A stretch of 64,000 nucleotides of DNA from Cypionkella sp. GTDB taxonomy: Bacteria; Pseudomonadota; Alphaproteobacteria; Rhodobacterales; Rhodobacteraceae. Every line of letters begins with the position of its first letter. The stretch's first letter is position 1. The notes below the pieces were generated by a model. That model made no database searches. It was not told the DNA's origin and saw only the letters and a program-made list of their open reading frames with translations. Shown in pieces: positions 17,324 to 25,013 of this stretch. The stretch is taken from the NCBI RefSeq assembly GCF_028290025.1, contig NZ_JAQGKQ010000015.1:1-64000 (forward strand), written 5' to 3'. A program made the translations under genes and the position numbers.

Positions 17324-18775
17324 ATGACCACAGTCATCAAAAACGGCACCATCGTTACCGCTGATCTGACCTACAAAGCCGATGTCCTCATCGACCAAGG
17401 CAAGATCATCGAGATCGGCCCGAACCTGCACGGCGACCGCAGCTTAGATGCCTCGGGTTGCTATGTGATGCCCGGCGGGATTGATCCGCATACGCATCTG
17501 GAGATGCCGTTCATGGGCACCTACTCGGCGGATGATTTCGAATCCGGCACCCGGGCGGCTTTGGCAGGCGGCACCACGATGGTGGTTGATTTCGTGCTGC
17601 CGGGGCAGGGGCAGGGGCTGATGGATGCCGCCCAGATGTGGCACAACAAATCAGGCCGCGCGAATTGCGACTATTCCTACCATATGGCGATCACTTGGTG
17701 GGGCCAAAAAGTGTGGGAGGATATGGAGCTTTCCGTCAAAGCCGGCATGACCTCGTTCAAGCATTTCATGGCCTACAAGGGCGCGTTGATGGTCAACGAT
17801 GATGAAATGTATCAATCTTTCAAACGGGTTGGCGATTTGGGTGGGCTCGCGATGGTCCATGCCGAAAACGGCGATGTGGTCGCCGAACTGACCGCCAAAC
17901 TGCTGGCCGAGGGCAATACTGGCCCCGAAGCCCACGCCTATTCCCGCCCACCGCAGGTCGAGGGAGAAGCCACCAACCGCGCCATCATGATCGCCGATAT
18001 GGCCGGGGTGCCGCTGTATGTGGTGCATACATCCTGCGAGGATAGCCACGAAGCCATCCGCCGTGCGAGGATGCAGGGCAAGCGGGTGTGGGGCGAGCCG
18101 CTGATCCAGCACCTGACTTTGGACGAGTCCGAATACCAAAACCCCGATTGGGACCATGCCGCTCGCCGGGTGATGAGCCCGCCGTTCCGTGATAAAAAAC
18201 ATCAGGATAGCCTGTGGGCTGGCCTGCAATCGGGGTCTTTGTCGGTTGTGGCGACCGACCATTGTGCCTTTACGACCGAACAGAAACGCTATGGCTTGGG
18301 TGATTTCTCAAAAATCCCGAATGGAACTGGAGGTTTAGAGGATCGAATGCCGATGCTGTGGACTTATGGGGTTAGCACGGGCAGGTTAACACCGAATGAA
18401 TTTGTTGCCGTAACCAGCACTAATATCGCGAAAATCCTGAATTGCTACCCGCAGAAGGGTGCTGTTTTGGTCGGTGCCGACGCCGATTTGGTGGTGTGGG
18501 ATCCTGAAAAGTCGAAAACCATCGCGGCGGGCACTCAGCAATCTTCGATTGATTACAACGTGTTCGAAGGCAAAACCGTCAAGGGCCTGCCGCGCTACAC
18601 CCTGTCGCGCGGCGTGGTTTCGGTCGATGATGGCGAGATCAAAACCCGCGAAGGCCACGGGAAGTTCGTGGCCCGTGAGGCTCGACCCGCGGTAAACCGC
18701 GCGCTGAGTGCCTGGAAAGACTTGACCTCGCCGCGTCCGGTAGCGCGGTCTGGTGTGCCTGTGACGGGGGTTTGA
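17324..18775 (+). CDS. hydA: Dihydropyrimidinase (D-hydantoinase)
   Basis: It opens dihydrouracil or dihydrothymine to the N-carbamoyl-beta-amino acid, step two of the reductive pathway. The 483-aa protein is of the cyclic amidohydrolase superfamily. It shows GGIDPHTHLEMPFMGT with two metal-binding His, the carboxylated lysine in TSFKHFMAYKGA, His in YVVHTSCEDS and the metal Asp in VVATDHCAFT. The length and the GVPVTGV tail are normal. A GAGGAG Shine-Dalgarno lies just after the right palindromic repeat. The following small gene starts in its stop codon (TGATG). Confidence 0.93.
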   Translation: MTTVIKNGTIVTADLTYKADVLIDQGKIIEIGPNLHGDRSLDASGCYVMPGGIDPHTHLEMPFMGTYSADDFESGTRAALAGGTTMVVDFVLPGQGQGLMDAAQMWHNKSGRANCDYSYHMAITWWGQKVWEDMELSVKAGMTSFKHFMAYKGALMVNDDEMYQSFKRVGDLGGLAMVHAENGDVVAELTAKLLAEGNTGPEAHAYSRPPQVEGEATNRAIMIADMAGVPLYVVHTSCEDSHEAIRRARMQGKRVWGEPLIQHLTLDESEYQNPDWDHAARRVMSPPFRDKKHQDSLWAGLQSGSLSVVATDHCAFTTEQKRYGLGDFSKIPNGTGGLEDRMPMLWTYGVSTGRLTPNEFVAVTSTNIAKILNCYPQKGAVLVGADADLVVWDPEKSKTIAAGTQQSSIDYNVFEGKTVKGLPRYTLSRGVVSVDDGEIKTREGHGKFVAREARPAVNRALSAWKDLTSPRPVARSGVPVTGV

Positions 18776-19179
18776 TGCGGGGTATGGCCCACATGTGTGC
18801 GATATTTCTGGCGGCTGTTGTCATCGTAACGGGCACCGAAACCGTTTTGCAGGGGCCGGTTGGGCTGCTTTCTGGCTTGGCCAAATCAGTCGGCGGGTTC
18901 ATGATTTGGCTTATGCTTGGCGTCGTGAGCGCACCCATCGGATTGATTTTGCGTAATATTATGGGCAGATTGCCGTTCCATCCTTTCTATGTGGCAGTTG
19001 TCACGGGTATCGTCATTGGCTGGATACTGATCCCGGTAATGAACCCGGCAATGGCACCGCCGCTCACGTTTTCAAGTGATCCGTTGGGACTGCTGATCGT
19101 CTACAGTCTTGCGGGAGGGTTGGGGGGATTGGTATGGTATGTCATTGAATTCAGAAAAGAAAATCGCGCTAATGTTTGA
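18775..19179 (+). CDS. Small integral membrane protein, unknown
   Basis: I do not recognise this family. The 134-aa protein has about four hydrophobic segments (AIFLAAVVIVTG, FMIWLMLGVVSAPIGLIL, FYVAVVTGIVIGWILIPV, LLIVYSLAGGLGGLVWYVI) and a charged C-terminus EFRKENR. The ATG at 18775 shares its A with the dihydropyrimidinase stop, so it is translationally coupled to the pathway. The ABC ATPase gene follows after 57 bp. Its position between the ring-opening enzyme and the importer suggests a membrane role in pyrimidine uptake or sensing; nothing in the sequence proves it. Confidence 0.65.
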   Translation: MRGMAHMCAIFLAAVVIVTGTETVLQGPVGLLSGLAKSVGGFMIWLMLGVVSAPIGLILRNIMGRLPFHPFYVAVVTGIVIGWILIPVMNPAMAPPLTFSSDPLGLLIVYSLAGGLGGLVWYVIEFRKENRANV

Positions 19180-19236
19180 TTCTACCGACCAAGAAACGCC
19201 GATTGCAGAGTGCCGGGACAGCGCTAGGGGGGGTAA

Positions 19237-20031
19237 ATGAAGGACACTCTCAACCCCTCGCCAGTCATCCAAGCCCGCGACCTGCAGCTTGTGTTTTCCA
19301 CCAATGACGGGCCGGTGCAGGCGCTGAAGGATGTGAACCTGACGATCAACAAGGGGGAGTTTGTTTCGTTCATCGGGCCAAGTGGTTGTGGCAAAACGAC
19401 TTTCCTGCGGGCGATTGCGGCTTTGGAGACGCCAACGGGCGGTAGTTTGACGGTGAATGGGATGACGCCGGATGAGGCTCGCAGGAAGCGCGCCTATGGT
19501 TATGTGTTTCAGGCGGCCGGGCTTTATCCTTGGCGGACGATTGCGGGGAATGTTCGGTTACCACTTGAAATCATGGGGTTTTCTAAGGCGGAGCAGAACG
19601 AACGGGTGAGCCGAGTTTTGGAATTGGTGGAACTTTCGGGGTTCGGCAAGAAGTTTCCTTGGCAGCTATCGGGCGGGATGCAGCAGCGGGCCTCGATTGC
19701 GCGCGCGCTGGCGTTTGATGCGGATATTTTGTTGATGGACGAACCCTTCGGTGCGCTGGATGAAATTGTGCGGGATCGCTTGAACGAGGAGGTGTTGAAA
19801 CTCTGGGCGCGAACCGGGAAAACCATTGGTTTTGTTACACATTCTATTCCAGAGGCGGTCTATTTATCGACCAAGATCGTGGTGATGTCACCTCGTCCGG
19901 GGCGGATTACCGACATCATCGACAGCCCTTTACCGCGCGAACGCCCGTTGGATATCCGCGATTCCAAGGAATTTATCGAGGTATCGCACCGGGTGCGGGA
20001 AGGCTTAAGGGCGGGGCATTCTGATGTTTGA
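19237..20031 (+). CDS. ABC transporter ATP-binding protein (SsuB/TauB-type, NMT1 system)
   Basis: This is a 264-aa importer ATPase of the nitrate/sulfonate/taurine/HMP class. It has Walker A GPSGCGKTTFLRAIA, the Q-loop in YVFQAAGLYPWRT, signature LSGGMQQRASIARAL, Walker B ILLMDEPFGALDE and H-loop VTHSIPEAV. The domain match suggests it energises the two permeases at 20957 and 21814 with the binding protein at 22728. By gene context the likely cargo is a pyrimidine or pyrimidine-derived base; thiamine-precursor uptake is the usual alternative for this class. Two small genes separate it from its permeases. Confidence 0.93.
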   Translation: MKDTLNPSPVIQARDLQLVFSTNDGPVQALKDVNLTINKGEFVSFIGPSGCGKTTFLRAIAALETPTGGSLTVNGMTPDEARRKRAYGYVFQAAGLYPWRTIAGNVRLPLEIMGFSKAEQNERVSRVLELVELSGFGKKFPWQLSGGMQQRASIARALAFDADILLMDEPFGALDEIVRDRLNEEVLKLWARTGKTIGFVTHSIPEAVYLSTKIVVMSPRPGRITDIIDSPLPRERPLDIRDSKEFIEVSHRVREGLRAGHSDV

Positions 20032-20068
20032 GCAGCAATTCTTAACCAAAGATGAAACGTATGGAAAA

Positions 20069-20097
20069 CGGCCATTTATCGGCCATTTATCGGCCAT
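20069..20097 (+). repeat. 11-bp tandem repeat
   Basis: CGGCCATTTAT occurs twice in tandem followed by a partial third copy (CGGCCATA), in the 90-bp gap between the ATPase gene and the next small gene. The period is close to one helical turn. It could arise by slippage. Confidence 0.8.
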
Positions 20098-20121
20098 ACA
20101 ATTTAGCCGCGAGGTCGGGCG

Positions 20122-20454
20122 ATGAATTGGGTCACTCTGGCTTGGTTGGCTGCTTCAACTACCGTATTCGTGACGGCCAATGCGGTTTTGAAAACTTACG
20201 CCCAGCAGGGCGGGATCTGGGTGCTAGTGGGGGCGCTCGCGTTGTTCTGCGTCGGCAACACGCTGATGGTGCAAGTGATGCGCGGCAATGGCCTCGGCGT
20301 GGCGATTGCGTTGTCAGTGGTGTTCCAAATGGTGGCGATCACAGCGATGGCAATGGCGGCTTTTGGTGAAAAGCCCAGCGGGCTGCAACTGGCCGGGATT
20401 GCGCTGAGCGTGGTCGCGGTTTTGATGATCGCGTGGCCGGGGAGCAGCGCATGA
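20122..20454 (+). CDS. SMR/DMT-like four-helix membrane protein
   Basis: The 110-aa protein has four hydrophobic helices spaced as in small multidrug resistance proteins, ending in AGIALSVVAVLMIAW, very like the last EmrE helix. However, the first helix (LAWLAASTTVFVTANAVLK) has no acidic residue at the position of the essential Glu14 of EmrE, so a drug/proton antiport mechanism is not supported. It resembles half-size EamA-type or lipid-flippase-like subunits. It lies inside the ABC importer operon and overlaps the next gene by 4 bp (ATGA). The function is unknown. Confidence 0.6.
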   Translation: MNWVTLAWLAASTTVFVTANAVLKTYAQQGGIWVLVGALALFCVGNTLMVQVMRGNGLGVAIALSVVFQMVAITAMAMAAFGEKPSGLQLAGIALSVVAVLMIAWPGSSA

Positions 20455-20960
20455 AACTGTGCTTGGCGGTGCTTGGGTCGTTGATGTTGTTCTGCTCGGC
20501 TGCCAAAGCCGAACCGGCGGAGAGCAAACAGGTAGACGGCTTTATGGCGATGGCGATATTGACCCCGATTACCCAAGACGAGCTGGTGACGCTTTGGAAT
20601 ACGCCGCGCACAGAAAGCCCGCATTTCGCGATCTGGTCGAAAGTGCAGGCGGGTTCTTATCTCAGTGTGGTTATCCTTGTTGCAGGAATGACTTTGCAGG
20701 ACGGCAAGGCGAGCGTTAACTGCAACGTGCTGATCCATCTGCCTGACGGCAAGACGCAAGATGTGGATTTGGGTGAATGTCTTGGCGGCCCTGTCACTGG
20801 CCCAAGCACGGATTTGGTTCTCGCAAGGAATTTTGGTCTTACGCCCGAAGCAGGCTTCATCAATCACGATCTGAGCATCGACGTTAAGGTCCGGGATAAT
20901 TTTGGTGACGTGGAAATTGATCTGCATCCGTCCGTCAACATTGTCGATGCCGTCAAATGA
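20451..20960 (+). CDS. Exported protein of unknown function
   Basis: The 169-aa protein has a Sec signal peptide (MKLCLAVLGSLMLFCSAAKA, cleavage before EP). The mature part is about 149 residues, mixed beta-rich, with few cysteines (CNVLIH and LGECLGG could form one disulfide). No family is recognised. It starts in an ATGA overlap with the preceding small membrane protein and ends in an ATGA overlap with the first ABC permease, so it is firmly part of the importer operon. A periplasmic accessory to uptake is a reasonable inference. Confidence 0.7.
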   Translation: MKLCLAVLGSLMLFCSAAKAEPAESKQVDGFMAMAILTPITQDELVTLWNTPRTESPHFAIWSKVQAGSYLSVVILVAGMTLQDGKASVNCNVLIHLPDGKTQDVDLGECLGGPVTGPSTDLVLARNFGLTPEAGFINHDLSIDVKVRDNFGDVEIDLHPSVNIVDAVK

Positions 20961-21817
20961 AGTCAATTGTGCCGATCCTGAGCGTTCTGTTGACCATCAT
21001 CGCCGTTTGGTATGCGGCGGCGGTTTGGATGAACGCGCCTTGGGTCTATGATCAGGCGGCGCGGGCAGAGCAGACGGTGCCGAGGCCGTGGCAGGTGGCG
21101 CAAGCGACGATGAACCAAGATCGCCCGGTGCTGCCCACGCCGCATCAAGTGATTTCTGAGTTGCTGCGCTCGACCTTCGGTTTGCCAGTGAGTTCCAAGA
21201 AATCGCTGGTCTATCATGCTTGGGTGACGATCTCGGGCACACTTTTGGGCTTTGTGATGGGCACGACTTTGGGGGTCTTGCTGGCGGTGGGCATTGTCTA
21301 TTCGCGCAGCATGGAGATGAGCGTTCTGCCTTGGGCGATTGCTAGTCAGATGGTGCCGATCATTGCGCTCGCGCCGATGCTGGCGGTGGTGATGCATGCG
21401 GTGGGGGCGACGCCTTTGATGACCAAGGCGGTGATCTCGGCTTATCTGTCGTTCTTCCCGGTGGTGGTGGGAATGGTGAAGGGCCTGCGCAGCCCCGAGG
21501 TGATGCAGCTCGATTTGTTGCAGACCTATGCGGCCCCCGGTGGGGCGGTGTTCTGGAAGCTGCGGTTGCCGTCCTCGATGCCGTATTTCTTCGCGAGCGT
21601 GAAGGTGGGGATTGCGGCAAGCCTAGTTGGCGCGATTGTGGCCGAGTTGAACCAGCAGGCGGGCTTGGGCGCGCGGTTGTTGCAGGGGTCGTATTACGGG
21701 CAGACCACGCAGATTTGGGCGGCGTTGTTCCTGTCGGCAATTCTTGCGGCCGTCTTGGTAATGCTGGCCGGGCGGATTGAGCGCAGGGTGCTGGCCCGGA
21801 TGGGGATGGCGCGATGA
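20957..21817 (+). CDS. ABC transporter permease (NMT1-type importer), subunit 1
   Basis: This is a 286-aa inner-membrane permease of the binding-protein-dependent transport family. The N-terminal hydrophobic segment is followed by a periplasmic loop, then VTISGTLLGFVMGTTLGVLLAV. The EAA loop region is around LLQTYAAPGGAVFWKLRLPSSMPYFFASVKVG, with EAA-like spacing ending in the conserved LRLP. It overlaps both neighbours by 4 bp. With the second permease at 21814 it would form a heterodimeric channel. Confidence 0.9.
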   Translation: MKSIVPILSVLLTIIAVWYAAAVWMNAPWVYDQAARAEQTVPRPWQVAQATMNQDRPVLPTPHQVISELLRSTFGLPVSSKKSLVYHAWVTISGTLLGFVMGTTLGVLLAVGIVYSRSMEMSVLPWAIASQMVPIIALAPMLAVVMHAVGATPLMTKAVISAYLSFFPVVVGMVKGLRSPEVMQLDLLQTYAAPGGAVFWKLRLPSSMPYFFASVKVGIAASLVGAIVAELNQQAGLGARLLQGSYYGQTTQIWAALFLSAILAAVLVMLAGRIERRVLARMGMAR

Positions 21818-22683
21818 TCGCAAATCCGTGGTATTTATTTCTGCTCGATCCGCGTTTGTGGTGCTTGCTGGCGTTTTGGGCTGGGGCTTGGCTGCTCAAT
21901 TCCGAACTGTCGAAGGGCCGCGCTGCATGGGTGCGCTATGCGGTGCCTTTGGTTTTTGGGGTCACGGTCGTCGTGCTGTGGCAGGCGGGGGTGACGGCTT
22001 ACGGCGTCAACAAGATCATTCTGCCGCCGCCGAGCGATGTGATTGCCCGGATGAGCACCAGCGTGCCGACCCTATGGGCCGATTTGGTGCAAACCTTCTT
22101 CAAGGGCGCTTTGAGCGGCTATGCGATTGGCTGCTCGGCGGCGGTGCTGGTGGCGATTGCGATTGATCGCTCGCCCTTCCTGCAAGCCGGGTTGCTGCCG
22201 GTGGGCAATTTCGTCGCGGCTTTGCCGATTGTGGGGATCGCACCGATTTTGGTGATGTGGTTCGGGTTTGATTGGCAGTCAAAGGCCGCCGTGGTGGTGG
22301 TAATGGTGTTTTTCCCGGTGCTGGTGAATACCATTGCCGGGTTGGCCGCTTCTGACGCCATGCAGCGCGATCTGATGGCGACCTATTCGGCGAGCTATTG
22401 GCAGACGCTGTTCAAACTGCGGCTGCCTGCGGCGATGCCGTTCATCTTCAACGGGCTGAAAATTGCGACAACTCTGGCGCTGATCGGTGCGATTGTTGCT
22501 GAATTTTTCGGCAGCCCTATCGTGGGCATGGGTTTTCGCATCGTGGCCGAGGTTGGGCGCTCGTCACCCGACATGGTTTGGGCCGAGATTGCGGTGGCGG
22601 CCTTGGCGGGATCGGCGTTCTATGGGCTGGTCGCACTGATCGAGAAGCGGGTGACATTCTGGCATCCGTCACAAAGAAACTGA
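21814..22683 (+). CDS. ABC transporter permease (NMT1-type importer), subunit 2
   Basis: This 289-aa permease is a paralogue of the preceding one. It has PLVFGVTVVVLWQAGV, LPPPSDVIARM, and the EAA-type loop with DLMATYSASYWQTLFKLRLPAAMPFIFNGLKI in the expected place. The C-terminal segment is VAALAGSAFYGLVALIEKRV. It starts in the stop codon of the first permease gene (ATGA). The gap of 44 bp to the substrate-binding protein gene has a good Shine-Dalgarno sequence and no terminator, so all are one operon. Confidence 0.9.
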   Translation: MIANPWYLFLLDPRLWCLLAFWAGAWLLNSELSKGRAAWVRYAVPLVFGVTVVVLWQAGVTAYGVNKIILPPPSDVIARMSTSVPTLWADLVQTFFKGALSGYAIGCSAAVLVAIAIDRSPFLQAGLLPVGNFVAALPIVGIAPILVMWFGFDWQSKAAVVVVMVFFPVLVNTIAGLAASDAMQRDLMATYSASYWQTLFKLRLPAAMPFIFNGLKIATTLALIGAIVAEFFGSPIVGMGFRIVAEVGRSSPDMVWAEIAVAALAGSAFYGLVALIEKRVTFWHPSQRN

Positions 22684-22727
22684 TTAACGAAATGGCCCGA
22701 AACCGGGCTTCAACTTGGAGGTTGAGA

Positions 22728-23714
22728 ATGAAAAAGCTACTGACGTCGGCGCTGTTTCTGGCATTTGCCGGCAGCGCACAGGCAGCCGATGACGTGACGC
22801 TGCAACTGAAATGGGTCACTCAGGGCCAGTTTGCGGGCTATTATGTGGCCGCCGCCAAGGGCTTTTACGAGGAAGAAGGTCTCAACGTCACCATTCTGCC
22901 GGGTGGCCCAGACGTCGCCCCGACCCAAGTTATCGCGGGCGGTGGCGCGGATGTGGTGATCGACTGGATGCCGTCCGCCTTGGCTGCGCGCGAAAAGGGT
23001 CTCGCACTGGTCAACATTGCGCAGCCGTTCAAATCTTCGGGCATGATGCTGACCTGCCTCAAGGAATCCGGCGTCTCCACTCCGGCTGACTTCGCCGACA
23101 AAACTTTGGGCGTCTGGTTTGGTGGCAATGAGTATCCGTTCCTGAACTGGATGAACAAACTCGGGCTGAAAACTGATGGCTCGGCGGGCGGTGTGACCGT
23201 GCTGAAGCAGGGCTTCAACGTCGATCCGCTGCTGCAAAAGCAGGCGGCTTGTATCTCGACCATGACTTACAACGAATACTGGCAGGTGATTGACGCGGGC
23301 GTGAAGCCGGAAGATCTGGTGACGTTCAAATATGAAGACGAAGGCGTCGCCACGTTGGAAGACGGGCTTTACGTCATGGAAGACAAACTGGCCGACCCGG
23401 CGTTTGAAGACAAGATGGTGCGCTTTGTGCGGGCCTCGATGAAGGGCTGGAAATACGCCGAAGCCAATGGCGACGAGGCGGCGCAAATCGTGATCGACAA
23501 TGATGCGACGGGTGCGCAAACCATCGAGCATCAAAAGCGCATGGTCGCCGAGATCGGCAAGCTTACCGCAGGCTCGAATGGCGCGCTGGACGAGGCCGAT
23601 TACACACGCACCGTGGCGGCACTGCTGTCGGGCGGGTCGGACCCGGTTATCACCAAAGAACCAACCGGCGCATGGACCCATGTTGTGACGGATAAGGCTT
23701 TGCCTAAGAACTGA
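22728..23714 (+). CDS. ABC transporter substrate-binding protein, NMT1/THI5-like
   Basis: This is a 328-aa periplasmic solute-binding protein. The signal peptide is MKKLLTSALFLAFAGSAQA, cleaved before ADDV. The mature start LQLKWVTQGQFAGYYVAAAKGFY and GFYEEEGLNVTILPGGPD are classic for NMT1/THI5 (HMP-type pyrimidine) binding proteins, followed by DVVIDWMPSALAAREKG. The ATG at 22728 is chosen for the signal peptide and the GGAGG just upstream. The family binds pyrimidine-like compounds, which agrees with the uracil-degrading neighbours. A strong terminator follows. Confidence 0.92.
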   Translation: MKKLLTSALFLAFAGSAQAADDVTLQLKWVTQGQFAGYYVAAAKGFYEEEGLNVTILPGGPDVAPTQVIAGGGADVVIDWMPSALAAREKGLALVNIAQPFKSSGMMLTCLKESGVSTPADFADKTLGVWFGGNEYPFLNWMNKLGLKTDGSAGGVTVLKQGFNVDPLLQKQAACISTMTYNEYWQVIDAGVKPEDLVTFKYEDEGVATLEDGLYVMEDKLADPAFEDKMVRFVRASMKGWKYAEANGDEAAQIVIDNDATGAQTIEHQKRMVAEIGKLTAGSNGALDEADYTRTVAALLSGGSDPVITKEPTGAWTHVVTDKALPKN

Positions 23715-23720
23715 GCTCAA

Positions 23721-24704
23721 TCAATTCACGCAAAGGCTGGCGGAGTTCTGCCAGCCTTTTTTTATGCTTGCGGCAATATTTGGGTGGGGGACCAAACTTA
23801 ATATTGCCCGCACTAAAGTCTTCACATCAGCGCCAGAACGAGTCTTCGCTGACCGATCCATACTACGCCGCAGCTCTGATGGCACCTGAACGTACTTGCG
23901 CTGTAGGTACTTGCGCAAACTACCGACGTATTCCGATCCGGTGCAGATAGCGGCTGCCGTATCGCACCGTACGCCAAACCGATTTACGCATGACGCGCAA
24001 TGGGGCGAACCAACCAAATAGCAAGACTGTCGTTGGGACTTGAATAATCTTTGTGCCAATTTTGCCTGCGTAGCAGTTTCGAGTTGCTTTAGTCCTTGTT
24101 TCCAAGAATGACCGAGGTTGCCTTTGCTTGCGTGCAACACGTGCCAGTCAATCACATAGGTTCCGCGACCCGCCAAACGTGCCTTTAGCGCAAGGTCTGT
24201 TCCGTAGAAGTGAAATCCGCTCAAATCAGAAGACGGCACGACGGGATTGCGCAAATTAAGGATCAACAGATTTTCATCAACCGCCCAAACCTTCGAAGGC
24301 AAAACGCCGACCTTTTGATCCATGCCGTAAGGGTCAGAAATGCGTCTCGCAGAACGTCCAAGCCCAACAAAGCCGGAATTGCCCGCGAGTGCCCAATTGG
24401 GCTCAACATGATCCAACTCGTTCAATCGATCAGCCAGATCCGCAATTCGGTCAATTGGGGTCACATCCTGATGGATAACCATCAGGTATCGGCCCGCAGC
24501 TTGCGCTAAAAAAGCTGAGATGCCTTTATAAGCGTCGAAGTGGTTCACACCGAAATTGCGGATCACCATCAACTTGACAGTATTATGATCGAAACCCTTT
24601 GCCGCTAGTCCGGCAATGCAAGTCTCAAGATCGCCTTCGCTCGTAGCGATAACACCCACAGATGCTGATGGCTTGACGGGTGTATATAAAATTTGAAATG
24701 GCAA
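23721..24704 (-). CDS. Glycosyltransferase-like protein (PF13712-type, GT-A fold)
   Basis: The 327-aa protein has features of the Glyco_tranf_2_5 group: the HQDV metal-binding motif in AAGRYLMVIHQDVTPID (about residue 96), VWAVDENLLIL and GFHFYGTDLALKARLAGRG. The C-terminal 110 residues are basic and do not match a known module. No nucleotide-sugar specificity can be read. Base composition and codon use are visibly more AT-rich than the neighbours, and the gene stands alone on the minus strand between two unrelated operons, suggesting acquisition. Its stop codon lies beyond the importer terminator, so its last codons are encoded by that hairpin. Confidence 0.65.
   Translation of the reverse strand: MPFQILYTPVKPSASVGVIATSEGDLETCIAGLAAKGFDHNTVKLMVIRNFGVNHFDAYKGISAFLAQAAGRYLMVIHQDVTPIDRIADLADRLNELDHVEPNWALAGNSGFVGLGRSARRISDPYGMDQKVGVLPSKVWAVDENLLILNLRNPVVPSSDLSGFHFYGTDLALKARLAGRGTYVIDWHVLHASKGNLGHSWKQGLKQLETATQAKLAQRLFKSQRQSCYLVGSPHCASCVNRFGVRCDTAAAICTGSEYVGSLRKYLQRKYVQVPSELRRSMDRSAKTRSGADVKTLVRAILSLVPHPNIAASIKKGWQNSASLCVN
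23732..23763 (+). terminator. Terminator of the pyrimidine importer operon
   Basis: AAAGGCTGGC at 23732-23741 pairs with GCCAGCCTTT at 23750-23759 around an 8-nt loop and is followed by a run of Ts to 23763. It is a clear Rho-independent terminator 17 bp after the binding-protein stop. It also codes for the C-terminus of the minus-strand glycosyltransferase. Confidence 0.9.
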
Positions 24705-25013
24705 AAAAATCTCCCATTAATAATTCGATGCCTGCTGGCCAAAAGCTGCTGCCTTAGGCCGCAATCTAAAAGTTTCTCCAAATTAAACTGGCAACATTAC
24801 GATAAAATCATCAGAAGACGCGCTTAAGGAAAATCTAACTGCGCCACCATTGCACCTGAATTGCCCGTAGCATCCATCTTCCCGGGCCAACCTGTCAAGA
24901 CTTTCAACGAGTAGCCAAAAACCAACCGGACGTGACTGCGACTGCCGTTTGCCACTGTCGTTGTAAAGTTTGCAATATCTTGTAAATCTCGCGGCAGCAT
25001 CAGGAGTTGTGTC
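24705..25013. other. AT-rich intergenic region with an operator near its right end
   Basis: About 309 bp lie between divergent glycosyltransferase and ScfR-type genes. A 63-codon minus-strand ORF (24824-25015) has no recognisable motif and overlaps the promoter and operator of the next gene, so I do not call it. The region is richer in A and T than the flanks and should hold both promoters. The only structured part is the palindrome at 24961-24986. Confidence 0.6.
24961..24986. promoter_or_regulatory. Probable ScfR/PrpR-type operator
   Basis: TTGTAAA-G-TTTGCAA (24961-24975) is an imperfect palindrome, followed by a further TTGTAAA (24980-24986). TTTGCAA/TTGCAAA is the known half-site of RamB/PrpR/MccR-type short-chain fatty-acyl regulators. 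It is 27-53 bp before the start of such a regulator gene, indicating autoregulation. Confidence 0.65.
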
